This document shows positions 1 to 12,100 of a stretch of 64,000 bases of DNA, in pieces. The notes under the pieces were generated by a model. It was not told where the DNA came from and searched no databases. It worked only from the letters and a program-made list of their open reading frames with translations. This stretch comes from Phoebastria nigripes (taxonomy: Eukaryota; Chordata; Aves; Procellariiformes; Diomedeidae), in the NCBI GenBank assembly GCA_035582835.1, contig JAYKAV010003060.1, forward strand, positions 229,727 through 293,726, read 5' to 3'. Position 1 is the first letter of the stretch; each line of letters begins with the position of its first letter. The position numbers and the translations under genes were made by a program.

Positions 1-540
1 TCTCCCTCACGGCCGTCCCTCCCTCTCCCAACGGCCGTCTCAACGACCGCCCTTCGCTGTCCCAGCGGCCGCCCCCCTCATCCTCTGCCCCTCCCAGTCC
101 CTCCAGCTCTCACCACTCGGCCCCCAGGACTGATTCTCAACCCCTTCACCCCCTTGCCAGCCACTCCCACCCACTTATCTCCGTATTTGCTCTCCTGCAC
201 CTGTATTTCCTCCTCCTTCTCCTTCCTAAATGCCACCTCGATGCCTCCACGTTCCGGTAAAGCGGCTGCTCTCTCCCCTCAACCCCTGCCTCGCCTCATC
301 CCTTCCGCGCTGCTTGCACCCCTTCCCCGCCGCCTCCGGGCTCTCCCGGCCGAGCGGCGGCCGATCCCCAGTCACTCCTGCTACCCGGCCCGGTTTCTCT
401 CACCCTTTTTCCCTAACCGTTTCAAAGCGCCTTTTCAGCCGTCGTGGACCACCTGTGCAGGCGACTGTAGCAGCAGCAAACGGTGGGAGCTTGGGTTTAG
501 TCTCGAACCTTTAGCCAGGTTTTTAATTTTGTGTATCTTG
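1..540. promoter_or_regulatory. CpG-rich, pyrimidine-rich block; possible promoter of an unidentified gene
   Basis: The first half kilobase is rich in C on the + strand and carries many CG dinucleotides, including several CGGCCG and GCCGCC strings. It drops abruptly to ordinary AT-rich sequence after about position 520. That profile is typical of a vertebrate CpG-island promoter or first exon. An open frame at 154-1041 runs through it and on into AT-rich DNA, but its translation has no domain I recognise and it spans the composition change, so I do not call it a gene. The associated gene could lie to the left on the - strand or be a short + transcript; the sequence does not decide. Confidence 0.45.
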
Positions 541-2930
541 CATACGGTTCCCAGCATGTTAAGTGTGTTGAAGTGCAGGTGCAGAATCTGCATGTTTGCA
601 TTTGCTCCTCTTGTTTGGTCTACCATCTTTTCTGTTACTGTCTTTGATATCTATGTGCTTCATAGCCTAATATTCCTGGGAAGTTTTTTTCTGTCCTGCT
701 TCATTTGTAGTTTGCTAAACTGTACGGATATGAGACATCTTATGTGGTTTCCCCACTTTGCACACATCAAGGGACTTCATAAATCACCAGTGTTAAGAAG
801 TGCTGGGGTTTTTGGCAAGGCAGTTGTATTTTTACATAGATGGCTGCACTCAAGTCTCAGGGTGCTTTGGGATCTTGTTAAATACCATAGTGAAACAAGT
901 GTGTATAAAGCAGCAGCTGAGGGGCAGCCCCTTGGCTCGCCTACGTGGCTTGCAGTTGACAGCTGGATTTCTTCCTCCTTCCCTGCTCCCTTCAGGCTCC
1001 TGAAGGTAATCTGGCAGGTGCTTATAGGCTGCCACCACTGAGGTGTGATCAGGAGAGCAGAAAACTAACATGCAGGGGCAGAAGGAAAGGAGCACAGTTT
1101 GAATCAGAATAGTCTGGTACTTGATGGATGCAGTATGATCACTGTTATATCGCTTTAGCACAGTACAGTCAAATATATAGTGTCAGTGTAATGCACAGTG
1201 GTATCACTATATAATTTTCTCTATTTTCCTGAAATTCTGAAAAATGTTTACTGTGTTTTCCCTCATAAAATCCTATGGAGACATCTGTAGTTAAAAATAT
1301 GACTATAATAGTGCAAAGCTGCAAGCAGTTTTGTCCCATGCCACTTCTCCTCTGTAAGAGGCATCTCAATGTGGCGTTGAGCACTAATGCCAAAATTGTT
1401 TTTGTCTGTGAGCAGATTGGATTGCTTTAGTTCATAGCCTGTGAGAACATCTGTTGAGCATCTCTGATGCACAGCTAATAACCAGATCTATCGGTTGCTC
1501 TTTCCAGGCCTCAGTGCTGAGAGCATTTCAAGGGAAAATAGGGCTTAGCCAGCAAAATCCCTGGCTGCTGAATTATACCCTACGACCATTGGCATGTCAA
1601 TATAAGAGCTTTAAGTGCTATAGCTAAAGCTGTCTGCTGTTTCTGAGATGAGGGAACAAATGTACAGATAAGCATATTTTTGGCCTGATTATTTCTCTCT
1701 TGTAGTATCATTCTCCCACTCCCTTTGTCTTTCTGACTCTCTGATCCAGTTGTTATCATAGTTGCCAAAATGATCAAAACAGACTGATCAGAATTCAGTG
1801 AGAACATCAGCATGTTGCTGTATCTTCTTTCCTTCCTTGAAACCCACTGTCTGCCTATCCCTAAAAAGCAAAAAATACTCTTTGAATCTGTCAGGAGTAC
1901 TTTCTCATTTTCAGGTTCCTTTCGTTCTCAAATGCTGTAGATACCCAGACAAACAGTTGTTTTATTCAAATCGTATATACTTTGGCATGCTACTTGAGGC
2001 TCTTTTGCCAGGGATCTACTGTCTCCTCTAAACCATTAAAAAGAGCAAATCTGTATTAATGCTGTGAAACTTATCACTTCCTGTGTTTCTGGGGTGTGGG
2101 TTTTATTTGCTTGCCTCATTATCAAACAATACTGGAGTCTTCAGTCTCTCTCCTTTCTGATCTATGGATATAAATGTTTGGTATAATGTTTTTTTTTTAT
2201 TTTTTAAAAATCTTACATGGAGCACTTTTCCTTGAATACTTTTGATGTCACCTAAGATGTTAGAACTTCCCGAAAGATACTGGAGAGCTCCCCTTTTGGC
2301 TGTAGCAAGATGCCTANGTGGGGTCAGCTGCTTGTGAACTTGCGGGCATGGTGGCAGTAGCATAATGTAACCCTGTGATAATTGACTTTGTAAGTCTGTT
2401 TTGGTAGCAGCGCAGTTGTAAAGACTACAGGGGACACCGGCATAGAGGAGAATGAATTGCTGCAATTGTAAGGAGAAATCTGGAGATAAACTAACAGTGC
2501 TGTTACTAAGGGGTAAGGTTTGTGGTGAGAGGCAGTGCCTTTTTATTAGCTCCACCAACACAGTGAAAAGAACAGAGACTGGGCATAAATGAGCCCTCTT
2601 ACTTTTTTCACTTCAGGTCTGAAGACTGGCTTGTGAGTTTAAACTCTGTCTTTCCCTGCTATTATAGCCCACTGTCTTAAAGCCTTTCCCCTCATAGTTA
2701 AACTAAGATATTGCCTCTTTTCAAACACTGCCTGCTTTTATATCCATAGTGTCTAAAACAGTATTACCACTGCAAGCAGGTTATAGTGCTTTTCCAGTTT
2801 GCTTTTGAACATACTTGATATACATCACTTCGAATGATAACGCAGTAACTCGCAGCTTCACAAATTCTTCTTGATACCTATTTTCCCATCCTCGGAGCAG
2901 TATGTTCCTTCTGTTTTGAGTATTACTGTG
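541..2930. other. Intergenic DNA, no gene recognised
   Basis: AT-rich single-copy-looking DNA between the left-hand CpG block and the ERGIC2 promoter. The open frames here are short and match no family I know. There is a single ambiguous base near 2317 and a short T/A tract near 2190. Nothing else stands out. Confidence 0.6.
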
Positions 2931-2934
2931 TGGT

Positions 2935-4000
2935 GGCTTTGGACGCCAGCACTGCAGGAGGCGGCAGTTCTCGAGAACCCAAGACACCCGAGGAATATGC
3001 CGCCGGTCTGTGCACGAAGCTCTGCAGAGAAGCGAGGCTGCAGCCCGTATTCCACACGGGCTATGCCACTTACTACGGCTTCGGAGGGCTCAGCCCCGCG
3101 GCTGCTCCCGGCTCTGCTCTCCAGCCGGGGCTGGCAGCGAGGGGCCCCAGCGCGCCGCACTCGCCTTACGGCAGCCGCCGCTCCCTCCGAGCCCTACGGG
3201 CGGGGAACAACGTCCATTGTTTCCATATATACGTATTTTTGCTTATTCCTTCCCGCTCGCCACGTCCCTGGTCTGATCCACCCGGAGGCAGCGGCCGCCC
3301 CCGCCAATGCCGCGCTGCCCCGGGCCGCGGCGGCGAGCGGCGCATGCCCGTGGGGGGGCGAGCATGCGCGCAGGCGGGGCGGGCGGGGCGCCGCCGCCGC
3401 CGCTCCCGTCGGCCTGTGCCTCCCGCCGCCGCCGGGCGTCGGTGGCGGAGCGAGCCCGCCCCGGGCCACGCGCGCTGCCATGGTCAGNGAGGCGGGCGCC
3501 GAGCAGGGCGTTGCGGCTCCCCTCCCCTCTCCGGCCTCGCCCGCGGCGCTGGGTAGCGGCGAGAGAAGCAAGAGGTAGGGGAGGGCGGGGGCGAGGCGGC
3601 CGGCGCGGCCTGTTGTGCCCCGTCCCGCGGCTGCCCGGTGCGGCCTGTCCCGTCCCGCGGCTGCCCGGTGCCTGGCTGCGGGCGTGCGCCCGCCTCAGTG
3701 CGGCGGCTGCCGGGAGCGCCCGCGGCCCGCACAGGCGTGTGGGCTCTGAGCTGACGGCCGCGTCCCGGTGCCTCCCTCGACGTGGGCAGCCGGGCGGGGG
3801 TCGGCCGGCCGGCGCTGGGTGCGAGGCGCCCGGGAGGGGATTCAGGCGTGGGTCCGCTCCGCGGGTGTGGGAGCGGATGTTCAGACGCGCACCGGCGCCT
3901 CGCTTCCACGTTGTCCGAGTAAGCGAAAACTGCCCGAGCCCCTCGGGTGGGTCTGGCTTGCGGGTCGCTACGAGCGCGCGCTCTGGTCTCGAGAGGCATT
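2935..4000 (+). promoter_or_regulatory. ERGIC2: CpG island promoter of ERGIC2
   Basis: About 1 kb with very dense CG dinucleotides and high GC, flanked by AT-rich DNA. It lies directly upstream of the first ERGIC2 splice donor. A GCATGCGC motif (NRF1-like) sits near 3363 and two overlapping GGGGCGGGGC-type boxes (Sp1/KLF-like) near 3374-3390. No TATA box is obvious, as expected of a housekeeping gene. A short imperfect tandem duplication built on a GTCCCGCGGCTGCCCGGTGC unit lies at about 3608-3672, and one ambiguous n falls near 3488. The exact start site cannot be read from sequence alone. Confidence 0.8.
3400..3574 (+). other. ERGIC2: ERGIC2 noncoding exon 1 (donor end defined, start approximate)
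   Basis: A good splice donor, CAAGAG followed by GTAGGG, sits at 3574/3575 inside the CpG island. It would join to the acceptor at 5964/5965 in front of the first coding exon. The 5' boundary given is a guess. I infer this exon because the coding exon begins with only about 40 bases of leader after a clear acceptor, so a further upstream exon is required. ATG-initiated frames within the island are GC-driven and not credible proteins. Confidence 0.5.
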
Positions 4001-5964
4001 TGCGCTATGCTTTTTCCTTTTTTTAGCTTGTAATAATAATTTTTTTTAATGCAGTTGGCTCTTGAATTCATAATATGTTACTTCTGTAGCAATGGATTCC
4101 AAATTTTATACTTGGTGTTTCTGAGGTGCGTGTGTTGAGATGGGCGGGGGGAAGGTATCAGATGTCTGTCTCAGTTTGTATTGGAAAGTGAGTCTGTATA
4201 TATGGGATTAAAGAAATGAATGAACAAATCGGATACTAATAGCTAGATTACAGAAATCCACATGCTCACTGATGCAGGATGATTTAAAAATTTTCTTAGT
4301 AAAGTGTTCTCAAGTTTTCTAGGTTTACCTTGCACCTCTTTACAGTGTGCTCCTACACATGTGATAGCAAAGAAGACACAGGGAAAATGAAATGGTGCTA
4401 AGTTGACTTCAGTGCTGTCTGTGTAGGATAGCAGGCAACCCCGTCCGGTGTTTCCTCTGTGCTAACAAATGTTATGGCTCCAGTCATTGTGTCCAAGCAG
4501 CTGTTTTGCCATATCTGTGCTCCTGTTTTCCAGCTTTTCCTTCAGCTACTCTGAGCTGAGATAATTCTTTAAAACGCAATTATGTAGTGTAGTAAGGACA
4601 GGACCTTGCTTCCCTGATTTTTTTTTTTTTTTTTGAGGCTGTATAACTAAAATTCTGTTCCAGCACCCATCTTCTCAGCTCACTTTAACTGTGGTTTCTT
4701 TGAATCCTCTGCAACACACAGAGTATCATTTTGTTGGTCTCTGCATGCTGACTTGACTGATGCTCCCACCAAGTGCAGAGTCTGTATCTTCTCACTAAGG
4801 TCTGAAGTGAATTTGTGTAGTTAGGAAATTGCGGGCATAGATTGTGATTCTTCGCGTGTGAACTTCCATTTCCAGTAAAGCCTATTCCTTTGTTATTGCA
4901 CATTACGAAGCCTGCTCAGCACCAGGGAGGGCCAGAGCAGGGAATAGCTCTTCAGTAATTTCACGAGGACGTGCCGGAGACTTGATGTGCTCTTGAAACA
5001 GGGGAGATGGGTTAACAGATTTTTCTACAAGGCGATGATGAGGACCGTCTCGCATGTTGGCAGTGTAGGTTAGCTTGCCTGCCTTGATGTCTTTAAATAG
5101 GGGATGATAATATGATACATTCTCAGAATACAGTAAATGCGTGATAGTTTTTGTAGCTTCAGAAATTCTGGGCAAAGTGCAGCATTTCCTCAGAAGGAGA
5201 ACAGCAGTGCCAACTTGTTAAAACACACAGCGTATTGGCGGGGCTGAGTTGTGAGCATATTTGCATGATTTGGAAACAGTTTAAGACAGTATTTCCTGGG
5301 CAGGCTGCTTCTCTTAGCATCCTGCTGCTTAACGTATCAATGACCCCAAGCAGAGCAGAGATCATGTCATGGACAAAAAGGATTCTGAAGGATGGAGCTA
5401 GGATTTGATACTTAATTTGCTTTGGAAAGCATTTTTATAGAGGGAAAAAAGCTAATTTTATTATGACCATAAAATTCTACAGTGGTAAAAATGTGAAATA
5501 CACTTTTTTTTTTTTCTTTTAGCATATAGTATGTGCCCACATTGGCTGAATGTAGGAGCCCCGAGCAGTTTGAGTTTATGCAGCATATTAGATATTCCTT
5601 GCTAAGTCAGTGACTTCCATGCATTGTCGGGTCTGCTTAGCAAGCTTACTTCAGAACTGAGTCTGTTTTTTTTAATTTAAAATTCAATATATCCAATACC
5701 AATAAGAATTTAATCGAGAAAGAAATTAGTCATAGTAATTAAATGGTGAATATGCTGGATGTGGCTGGAATGTAAGCAGCAGTGTCTAGGCCAATTTTAA
5801 CAGTTTTTTTGAAGCAAGAGTGACCATCCAGTTGTCTAGCGTGTGTTTCTTGAAAACATACTTCTTAGATTTTAATTGCCTTATTACTGCTTTGTAATTA
5901 CAGCTAGTCGGTTTGAGCAATATTGCTTGTGTCTTTTAATCACAACAATTTATTCTCAAATCAG
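3575..5964 (+). other. ERGIC2 intron 1
   Basis: It begins inside the CpG island and becomes AT-rich after about 4000. It contains a 17-base T tract at 4618-4634. I see no recognisable mobile element or RNA gene. Confidence 0.6.
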
Positions 5965-6110
5965 AGGGAATATATGAAGGAGGAAGTGGAGGAGTGTGCT
6001 GAAGATGAGGCGACTGAATCGGAAGAAGACCTTGAATTTGATGAAAGAACTGGATGCCTTTCCAAAGGTTCCTGAAAGCTATGTGGAGACTTCAGCGAGC
6101 GGAGGCACAG
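5965..6110 (+). CDS. ERGIC2: ERGIC2 exon 2: leader plus residues 1-35
   Basis: The acceptor is TCAG at 5961-5964 and the donor is GTAGGC at 6111. The coding part starts at the ATG at 6005 (A at -3) and reads MRRLNRKKTLNLMKELDAFP onward, the conserved basic cytosolic N-terminus. An upstream ATG at 5974 opens a different frame; see the uORF entry. The exon ends after the first base of codon 36. Confidence 0.95.
5974..6075 (+). promoter_or_regulatory. Upstream ORF overlapping the ERGIC2 start
   Basis: The ATG at 5974 is the first ATG in exon 2. It is out of frame with the ERGIC2 ATG at 6005 and ends at TGA 6073-6075, inside the ERGIC2 coding region. It would give a 33-residue, strongly acidic peptide. 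Its context is weak (T at -3) whereas the main ATG has A at -3, so leaky scanning would favour ERGIC2. A regulatory role is inferred only; the frame itself is directly visible. Confidence 0.5.
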
Positions 6111-9100
6111 GTAGGCCTTGTTGAGATGCTGATATGATTCATGTTGGCTGTTAGCTCAGTCTAGCATGCTCTGGGAATAGAAACTTCAATAGGAGGAAGA
6201 CAGGCATCTGTGTTCATTTGAAACTAGCCAAAATTGGTTTCTTAATTTCTTCTGTGGACTGACAGAGCTCATCTCCTTCAAGTAAAGACATAGTACCTTA
6301 TCCAAATAGATGCATTCATCACTCATCTCAAGGGAGATTTTTGTGTAAAACTGGTGAGACTCAAACCAATGTAAAGGTTCACTGTAAAAACTTCTAACCA
6401 GTTACAACTGGAAGTGCCCTGTGCCAAGGCTGTGATAAAACGTTCTCATTTGTTGTCTCACTGAGCCCTTTGTGTCAGGTTTCTGGGTGAGACTNTGTCA
6501 GCATGAGCTGAAATGCAGGTTGGATTCAGCTCTGTGCTTTCATAAAAGAGGAAAAACATTCTCCAGAGGTGTCTAAGAGCTGGCTAAGTTAAGCATCAGG
6601 ATGAAGAGCAGCTTTCTAAAGCTTTTTGTCTTGAAGGTGTAGTTGATTTTAAGAGTAAGGAAAGCCCTTTGAAGAACTAAACACTTTACTCCAGGGCATG
6701 TGCTTGTACCGTCCTTATTAGTCACTTGAGCTTCTCTCAAAAAGTTGTAGCTGTAAGAAGTACCTTTTCTATATGTATCTGAACAGAAAATTGTGCCCGT
6801 AAGTTGTGTTGGGTTAGAGGTAGCCTGATCTGGAAATAGTGACTTCATCTGTTGGACTATTGGAATCGTTTGCAGTTAGATAGGAAACTGCTAGCAATTA
6901 GTTTGAAATGGAGGACAAAAATCCCTCTCGTGCGATTATGTCTGAAACTCAGTTGAATAAAAAGTACAAGAAGCAATTGCAATCTACAGATAAGCCTTTG
7001 AAGTCATTATGCCACTTGCATAAAAGTAAATATCACGAGGATCTGTATTACTTTGCTATGTTTCCTGAATTGCAATGTTAATAATTAAAGGATTGTTGTA
7101 TATAAAATCATCTCTAAGAGCTGATTAAATAACTCTTCGTTAATGTTAGTCCCAGTTCCATGTTGCTGATCAATGCAACAGTCAATGCTGCAGCCAATGG
7201 TTTCTTTTCTGATCCTGTAGGACAGAAAAGAAATGTTGTAATTCTTAGAAAAACAATAAATGCTTAAAAATTCCTTTTTTGTGGTATAGCACCATCCTTC
7301 ATGAGAACTTCACTTTGGTGAAGGGTACCTTAAGGATTTCTCAACACCAGAAGTTATTTTAGCATTCTTTGGTTTATCCCAGTGACCTTATAAATGACAA
7401 TATAGCGTTGTCTTATTCTATGCTATTATAAAATTTTAATATAGTATTCCTGTTTCATTCAGGATTAAAGTGCCAGGCTTACTTTCTGGTGTGATAGGGA
7501 TGCAAAACATACCAAGACTCTATTCTCAGACTTTCAGTGCCTTAAAAGCCATTGCAAAAGAAGTATCGGTCTGTCAAATGGGCTAAAACTCCAGCTCTGG
7601 GGCTGCGAGAGCCTTCAGAAAAGAGGATCTGTCTTTGGAAATTCTACAAGACTTTATTTTCCTGTTCAGATCCACAAATACCTTTGCTCAGAATTACCCA
7701 GAAAGCAGCTATGGCTCTAATTGTTTCCTTGTGTTTGGATAGACAGTATGGCTCCAGCTTTCCTATTGCATAGCTGGGGTGAGTCTGGCCTACTGGGCTC
7801 CAAAAGGAAATTGATAGCCAGAATAATTAACTGATTAGTGCATCTGCTTTAACAGTATGTATTGACACGAAGGTTTTCATATATATGATCGTTACATAGC
7901 TTCAGCTGAAAGCTAGGACTTGAAATGTTGCTGATCAATGCAACAGTCAATGCTGCAGCCAGTGGTTTCTTTTCTGATCCTGTAGGACAGTGCCTTGATG
8001 TCCCTGCTGCCGCTTCTGGGCTGTAGACCACTGTGTAGCGAATTGAAGCCTATTAACAACAGGCTTGTTTTTTCTCAAGTTGCCCTTCACAGACTCCATA
8101 GAAATACTCCACAGAATGCAGATGGAAAACATATACTGTCAATAAGCTGTACAAATCACTGCTGTGCTCCATAAGTGAAGTTTTTTTCAACTTAACAAAA
8201 GCCATGATTTAATAAAAGGGGTGTAGCAGGTGCTTCTGTGCATCTGTTACTGTGTTTCTGACTATGTGCAGCAGGATGATCTTCCCTTTGCATTGTACAA
8301 CTTTGCAAGTGTGATGAATAGGCTGCTTTGGAGATAAGTGAGGCACATATACCATTAAAATATACCAATTAATTTTCTTCCTAAAAATAATTTCAAATCA
8401 GTTCTTCACTTATTTAGCTGTTGGTAGAATGGATAGTTATGTGTTGCTTATTGCTAGAGGGAGAATTGTTTGAAATATTGGGGGGGGAGTCCTGAATGTG
8501 CAGCTATACACAAGTAATATAATCAGGGCACCTTCTTCTAACTGGACAGTGCATAGAATGCATGTTATTTCTTTTGTCTGCTAGCTTCTTGGCTCTAAAA
8601 CTAGATATTAAAAAAATTGTTATAAAAACTTAGATTGTAGACAAGTGGAGGCTTGAAGGGACTTCAAGGTGCACCTTCTCCTTCTTTCATGCTTGAATTT
8701 AGGATTGAGTTTGCCTAGACCATCCCTGACAGTGATTTGTGGGCATTTGGTTTTATATGCGGAGGAGGATCTAAACTGTTCTTAAATCTTCCATATAGGG
8801 ATTTCACAACCTCCCCACCATTCTAGTATAAGAAGTTCTTTCTTGATGCAAAGATAGGACTTGTTCTTTTCCGCTACTATGTAAAAGTAAATACTGTAGA
8901 TATGAAAACATTTTTCTAAGAGCAGCTTATGGATTTATAAAGCAAAGATACCAGTATTGTACTGGTAATGCTCAGATTCTGGAATGTTAGAATTTTGTTC
9001 TGCTTATGTTTCTGGATAATATTTCTCACAATCTAAACTTTTTTTTTCTTTTGACCACTCAGTTTCTCTGATAGCATTTACAACGATAGCTTTCCTGACT

Positions 9101-12100
9101 ATAATGGAGTTCACGGTGTATCGGGACACATGGATGAAATATGAATATGAAGTAGACAAGGATTTTACTAGGTAATTTTTATTCATTATAATTCCTTTTA
9201 AAATTTAAGTTGTCTGCATTTCAGGACAGAATAGATTTAAAATGTTCATGTGACTTGCAAGCAATTTATGATTGAAATTAAAAATTAAATACTACAGGGA
9301 CTTTATTTTTTTTCTGTTGATTGATCTGGGTTTTTTCTTTTCTGGAATCTATGAAGAAGAGAATTTGAGATTTCTGCAATGACGAAGTCAAAATAGTGTA
9401 GGTTTGTTGGTGGAGTCCCCTGAGGAATTATTTGCTAACAATTCAGAGGACATTGTAATATGTAACTCCACATCAGCTATGTAAACCCACCAGATTTGCA
9501 TGATGCTTACTCTAGTTTATACAGTTAGTATAGTGCCATTGTACTTTGTGCTGCTGGAGGTGAACCTTAAGCACTCAGAACTTTGACTGCATTATCTATA
9601 GATTGCTACCGATCTTGTCTCCAGTTACGGCCTCCAAGATCAGCTGAAGATACACTTGTTCTTGGTTCCATGCTTGTCTGGACTGCGTTCACCTTTCTTC
9701 CTGAGGTGGTCAGGCACCCATGAGTCCATGTGAAGTTAATGGAGATTTTGTGCACTGAACACCTTTAAATATCATGCATTTGGAACTGAAATAACTTTAA
9801 AGGCTGTTTGACTAGTTGCTGTGACAAGCTGAAGTTACATATATTAATTGGATGTCTTGTACGTCAGAAATGCCAAGGTTTCTGTAATGAAAAAATAAAA
9901 AATATAGGAAATTTAAGGGAGATGCATCAAAAGCTCAAGTTAGAGTAAATCCACTGACAGATGGGAGTTTCACATTCAGGTCTTTGCTAAAGTAGGTTAT
10001 TTCCCTAGTGAAGCTATCACACGGGAAGGATAGTCTAGTGGTTAAGAGACCATTATGGGACCTGGGAGATGTCCTGCTGCAGATTTTCCGGTTTGATTGT
10101 GGGCTGGTCACTCAGCCTGCGGTTCTGTGACAATTTAAACTAATGGAGATTGGTATCACTTTAACTGTTTTTCTCCTGTCTACTGACCATGTCTGATCCC
10201 AAGTTGAGCCAATGTGCTTTAATAATTAAAAGTCCATCTTGGTTCACCCAAATTTTAAACAGCTTAAGTTTATATTTATTGGTGTAAATTTTGTTATTTG
10301 GCTGTGTTTCTGGAAGTAATCTGAGAATTTTAGTAATGTATCTCAACACTTGTACTCAATGTTACTTATTAGCTTTTTGCCTTTTTTTTTCTTTCCAGTA
10401 AGTTAAGAATCAATATTGATATTACAGTTGCCATGAGGTGTCAATGTAAGTATTGCATCAGTGAAAGTTTTGAAGCACTTTAAAGGCTCTTCAGAGTATG
10501 CATTTGCTTGCAATATAGTTGGATATTGTTCAAAATATTCTAACAGTGAGATTTCTTCTGGTCTTGATGGTATGCAGTGATCTTGATGGCATATGACTCA
10601 CTGAAAGAATTGGTAGGAGATGTGAAGAAAAGTATTTATGCCATCTCATTCACATCTTGCAGAACTTTGCTTTGTCTGTCAGCAAAAAAAGGATCTGTTG
10701 TTACAGTCTCTCTCTAGCTAGAATATTCTAAAAGCTCATTGTGAGACACAACTCAGCAGCAAGAATTTATCACAATGTTTATTTATGAACTTGGCAAATA
10801 CTAACCTGGTCTATTGTTTAACAATACTGGAACCATCAGGTAATTTCATCCTCCTGATGAACATATGGACGCCTTCCCTTTTAAAGGCAATGCTTACGAT
10901 TCTTTTTGACATCATTTAGGTAATGAACCATTATTTGTATGGACTGGTTTTGGTTCTCCTGGACTGAGAAAGAGAGAGAATACTACTTCTACCAGGAATG
11001 CAAGCAAATCTTCAAGACTTACTTTTTTGGCTAGGTTAAACCTTGCATTAATTGTGTGGTACATCAGTACCATACAATTTGTGTTTGTCTCGCAAGCATT
11101 AATTCCCAAGTCTTCCCTTCTTACTCTTAAAATTCATTTAAATCTTTTTCAATTATTTTCCAGTTAGCATTAAAAAAATTTGGAAATTCTGATTTTTAAT
11201 TTTTTTTTCAAATTTGAGAAATAAACAAAACTTTATCCTCTGTTTTGGCTAGTCTTGGTTTGGATTCAGTGCTTATGAAACAGGAAAAAATATTTATGCA
11301 TAGCAGATCCTAGAAAGCTTGTGTATGTGGTTCATACAACATCTCTGAAGGTGTTACGTCAGTGAGAAAATAGTGCAAATCTGAAAAGTTTGTTTCTGGT
11401 CACTGTGCATCAGTTGATGATACTCTGATATGATAGGTGGAAAATCAGGATTCTGTGGTTTCCCCCTACCTCCCAGTAATCTGCTTCTTGCCAGATTTGT
11501 TTTTCTTTTGGTTTGGACTTTGTTAACAAGGAACAGTAACTTATACTGAGAGTTTACTGCTGTACTGCGAAACTTCATTTCAACTTGAACTTTTTTTTTG
11601 TTTGTTTATGATCATTGGTATGACTCAGTATTTTTCTCCCTGTTTAAAATAGATGTGGGGGCTGATGTTCTGGATTTAGCAGAAACAATGGTCGCTTCTG
11701 CAGATGGGCTAATCTATGAACCAGTAAGTTGATTCTTACCTTTTTGTTTAAAAAGGAAATTGCTCTTTACTTGATGTAGAGCACTGCTGGGCTGGTTTGC
11801 TTGCTTGTATTTTTTTTCCCACAACTGGGCTGCACAGAACCTCCCCAAGTATTGTCTGATCCTTGAGTGACGTCTGCAGTGCTTACCCCAGGAATCTGCT
11901 AGGGAAAAAGGCTAGCATTGGGATTTCTGTGTGTTCACTCTGCAAATACAGCAGATTTGTATACAGCAGACTCCTGGATCAGTGCTGCTTAACAAGCTAG
12001 TGATTTCTACAGCTAGTTATTTTTACAGGTGCAAATTCTAGGGATAAATGCTAACAGTATTTGATATGGAAGGAAAACTATCAGAGCTCTCATAAAAATA

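Noticed and set aside
154..1041. 295-codon open frame at the left edge
   Set aside because: It starts in C-rich CpG DNA and runs into AT-rich DNA without a matching change in protein character. The translation is low-complexity then hydrophobic, with no recognisable domain.
3307..4071. Long open frames on both strands in the ERGIC2 CpG island
   Set aside because: Frames of similar length occur in several frames and on both strands and are rich in A, G, R and P, as expected from GC content alone.
10026..10100. A tRNA gene
   Set aside because: Only the A-box-like part is tRNA-like. There is no credible anticodon arm or B box at the right spacing, and the downstream body fits a SINE.
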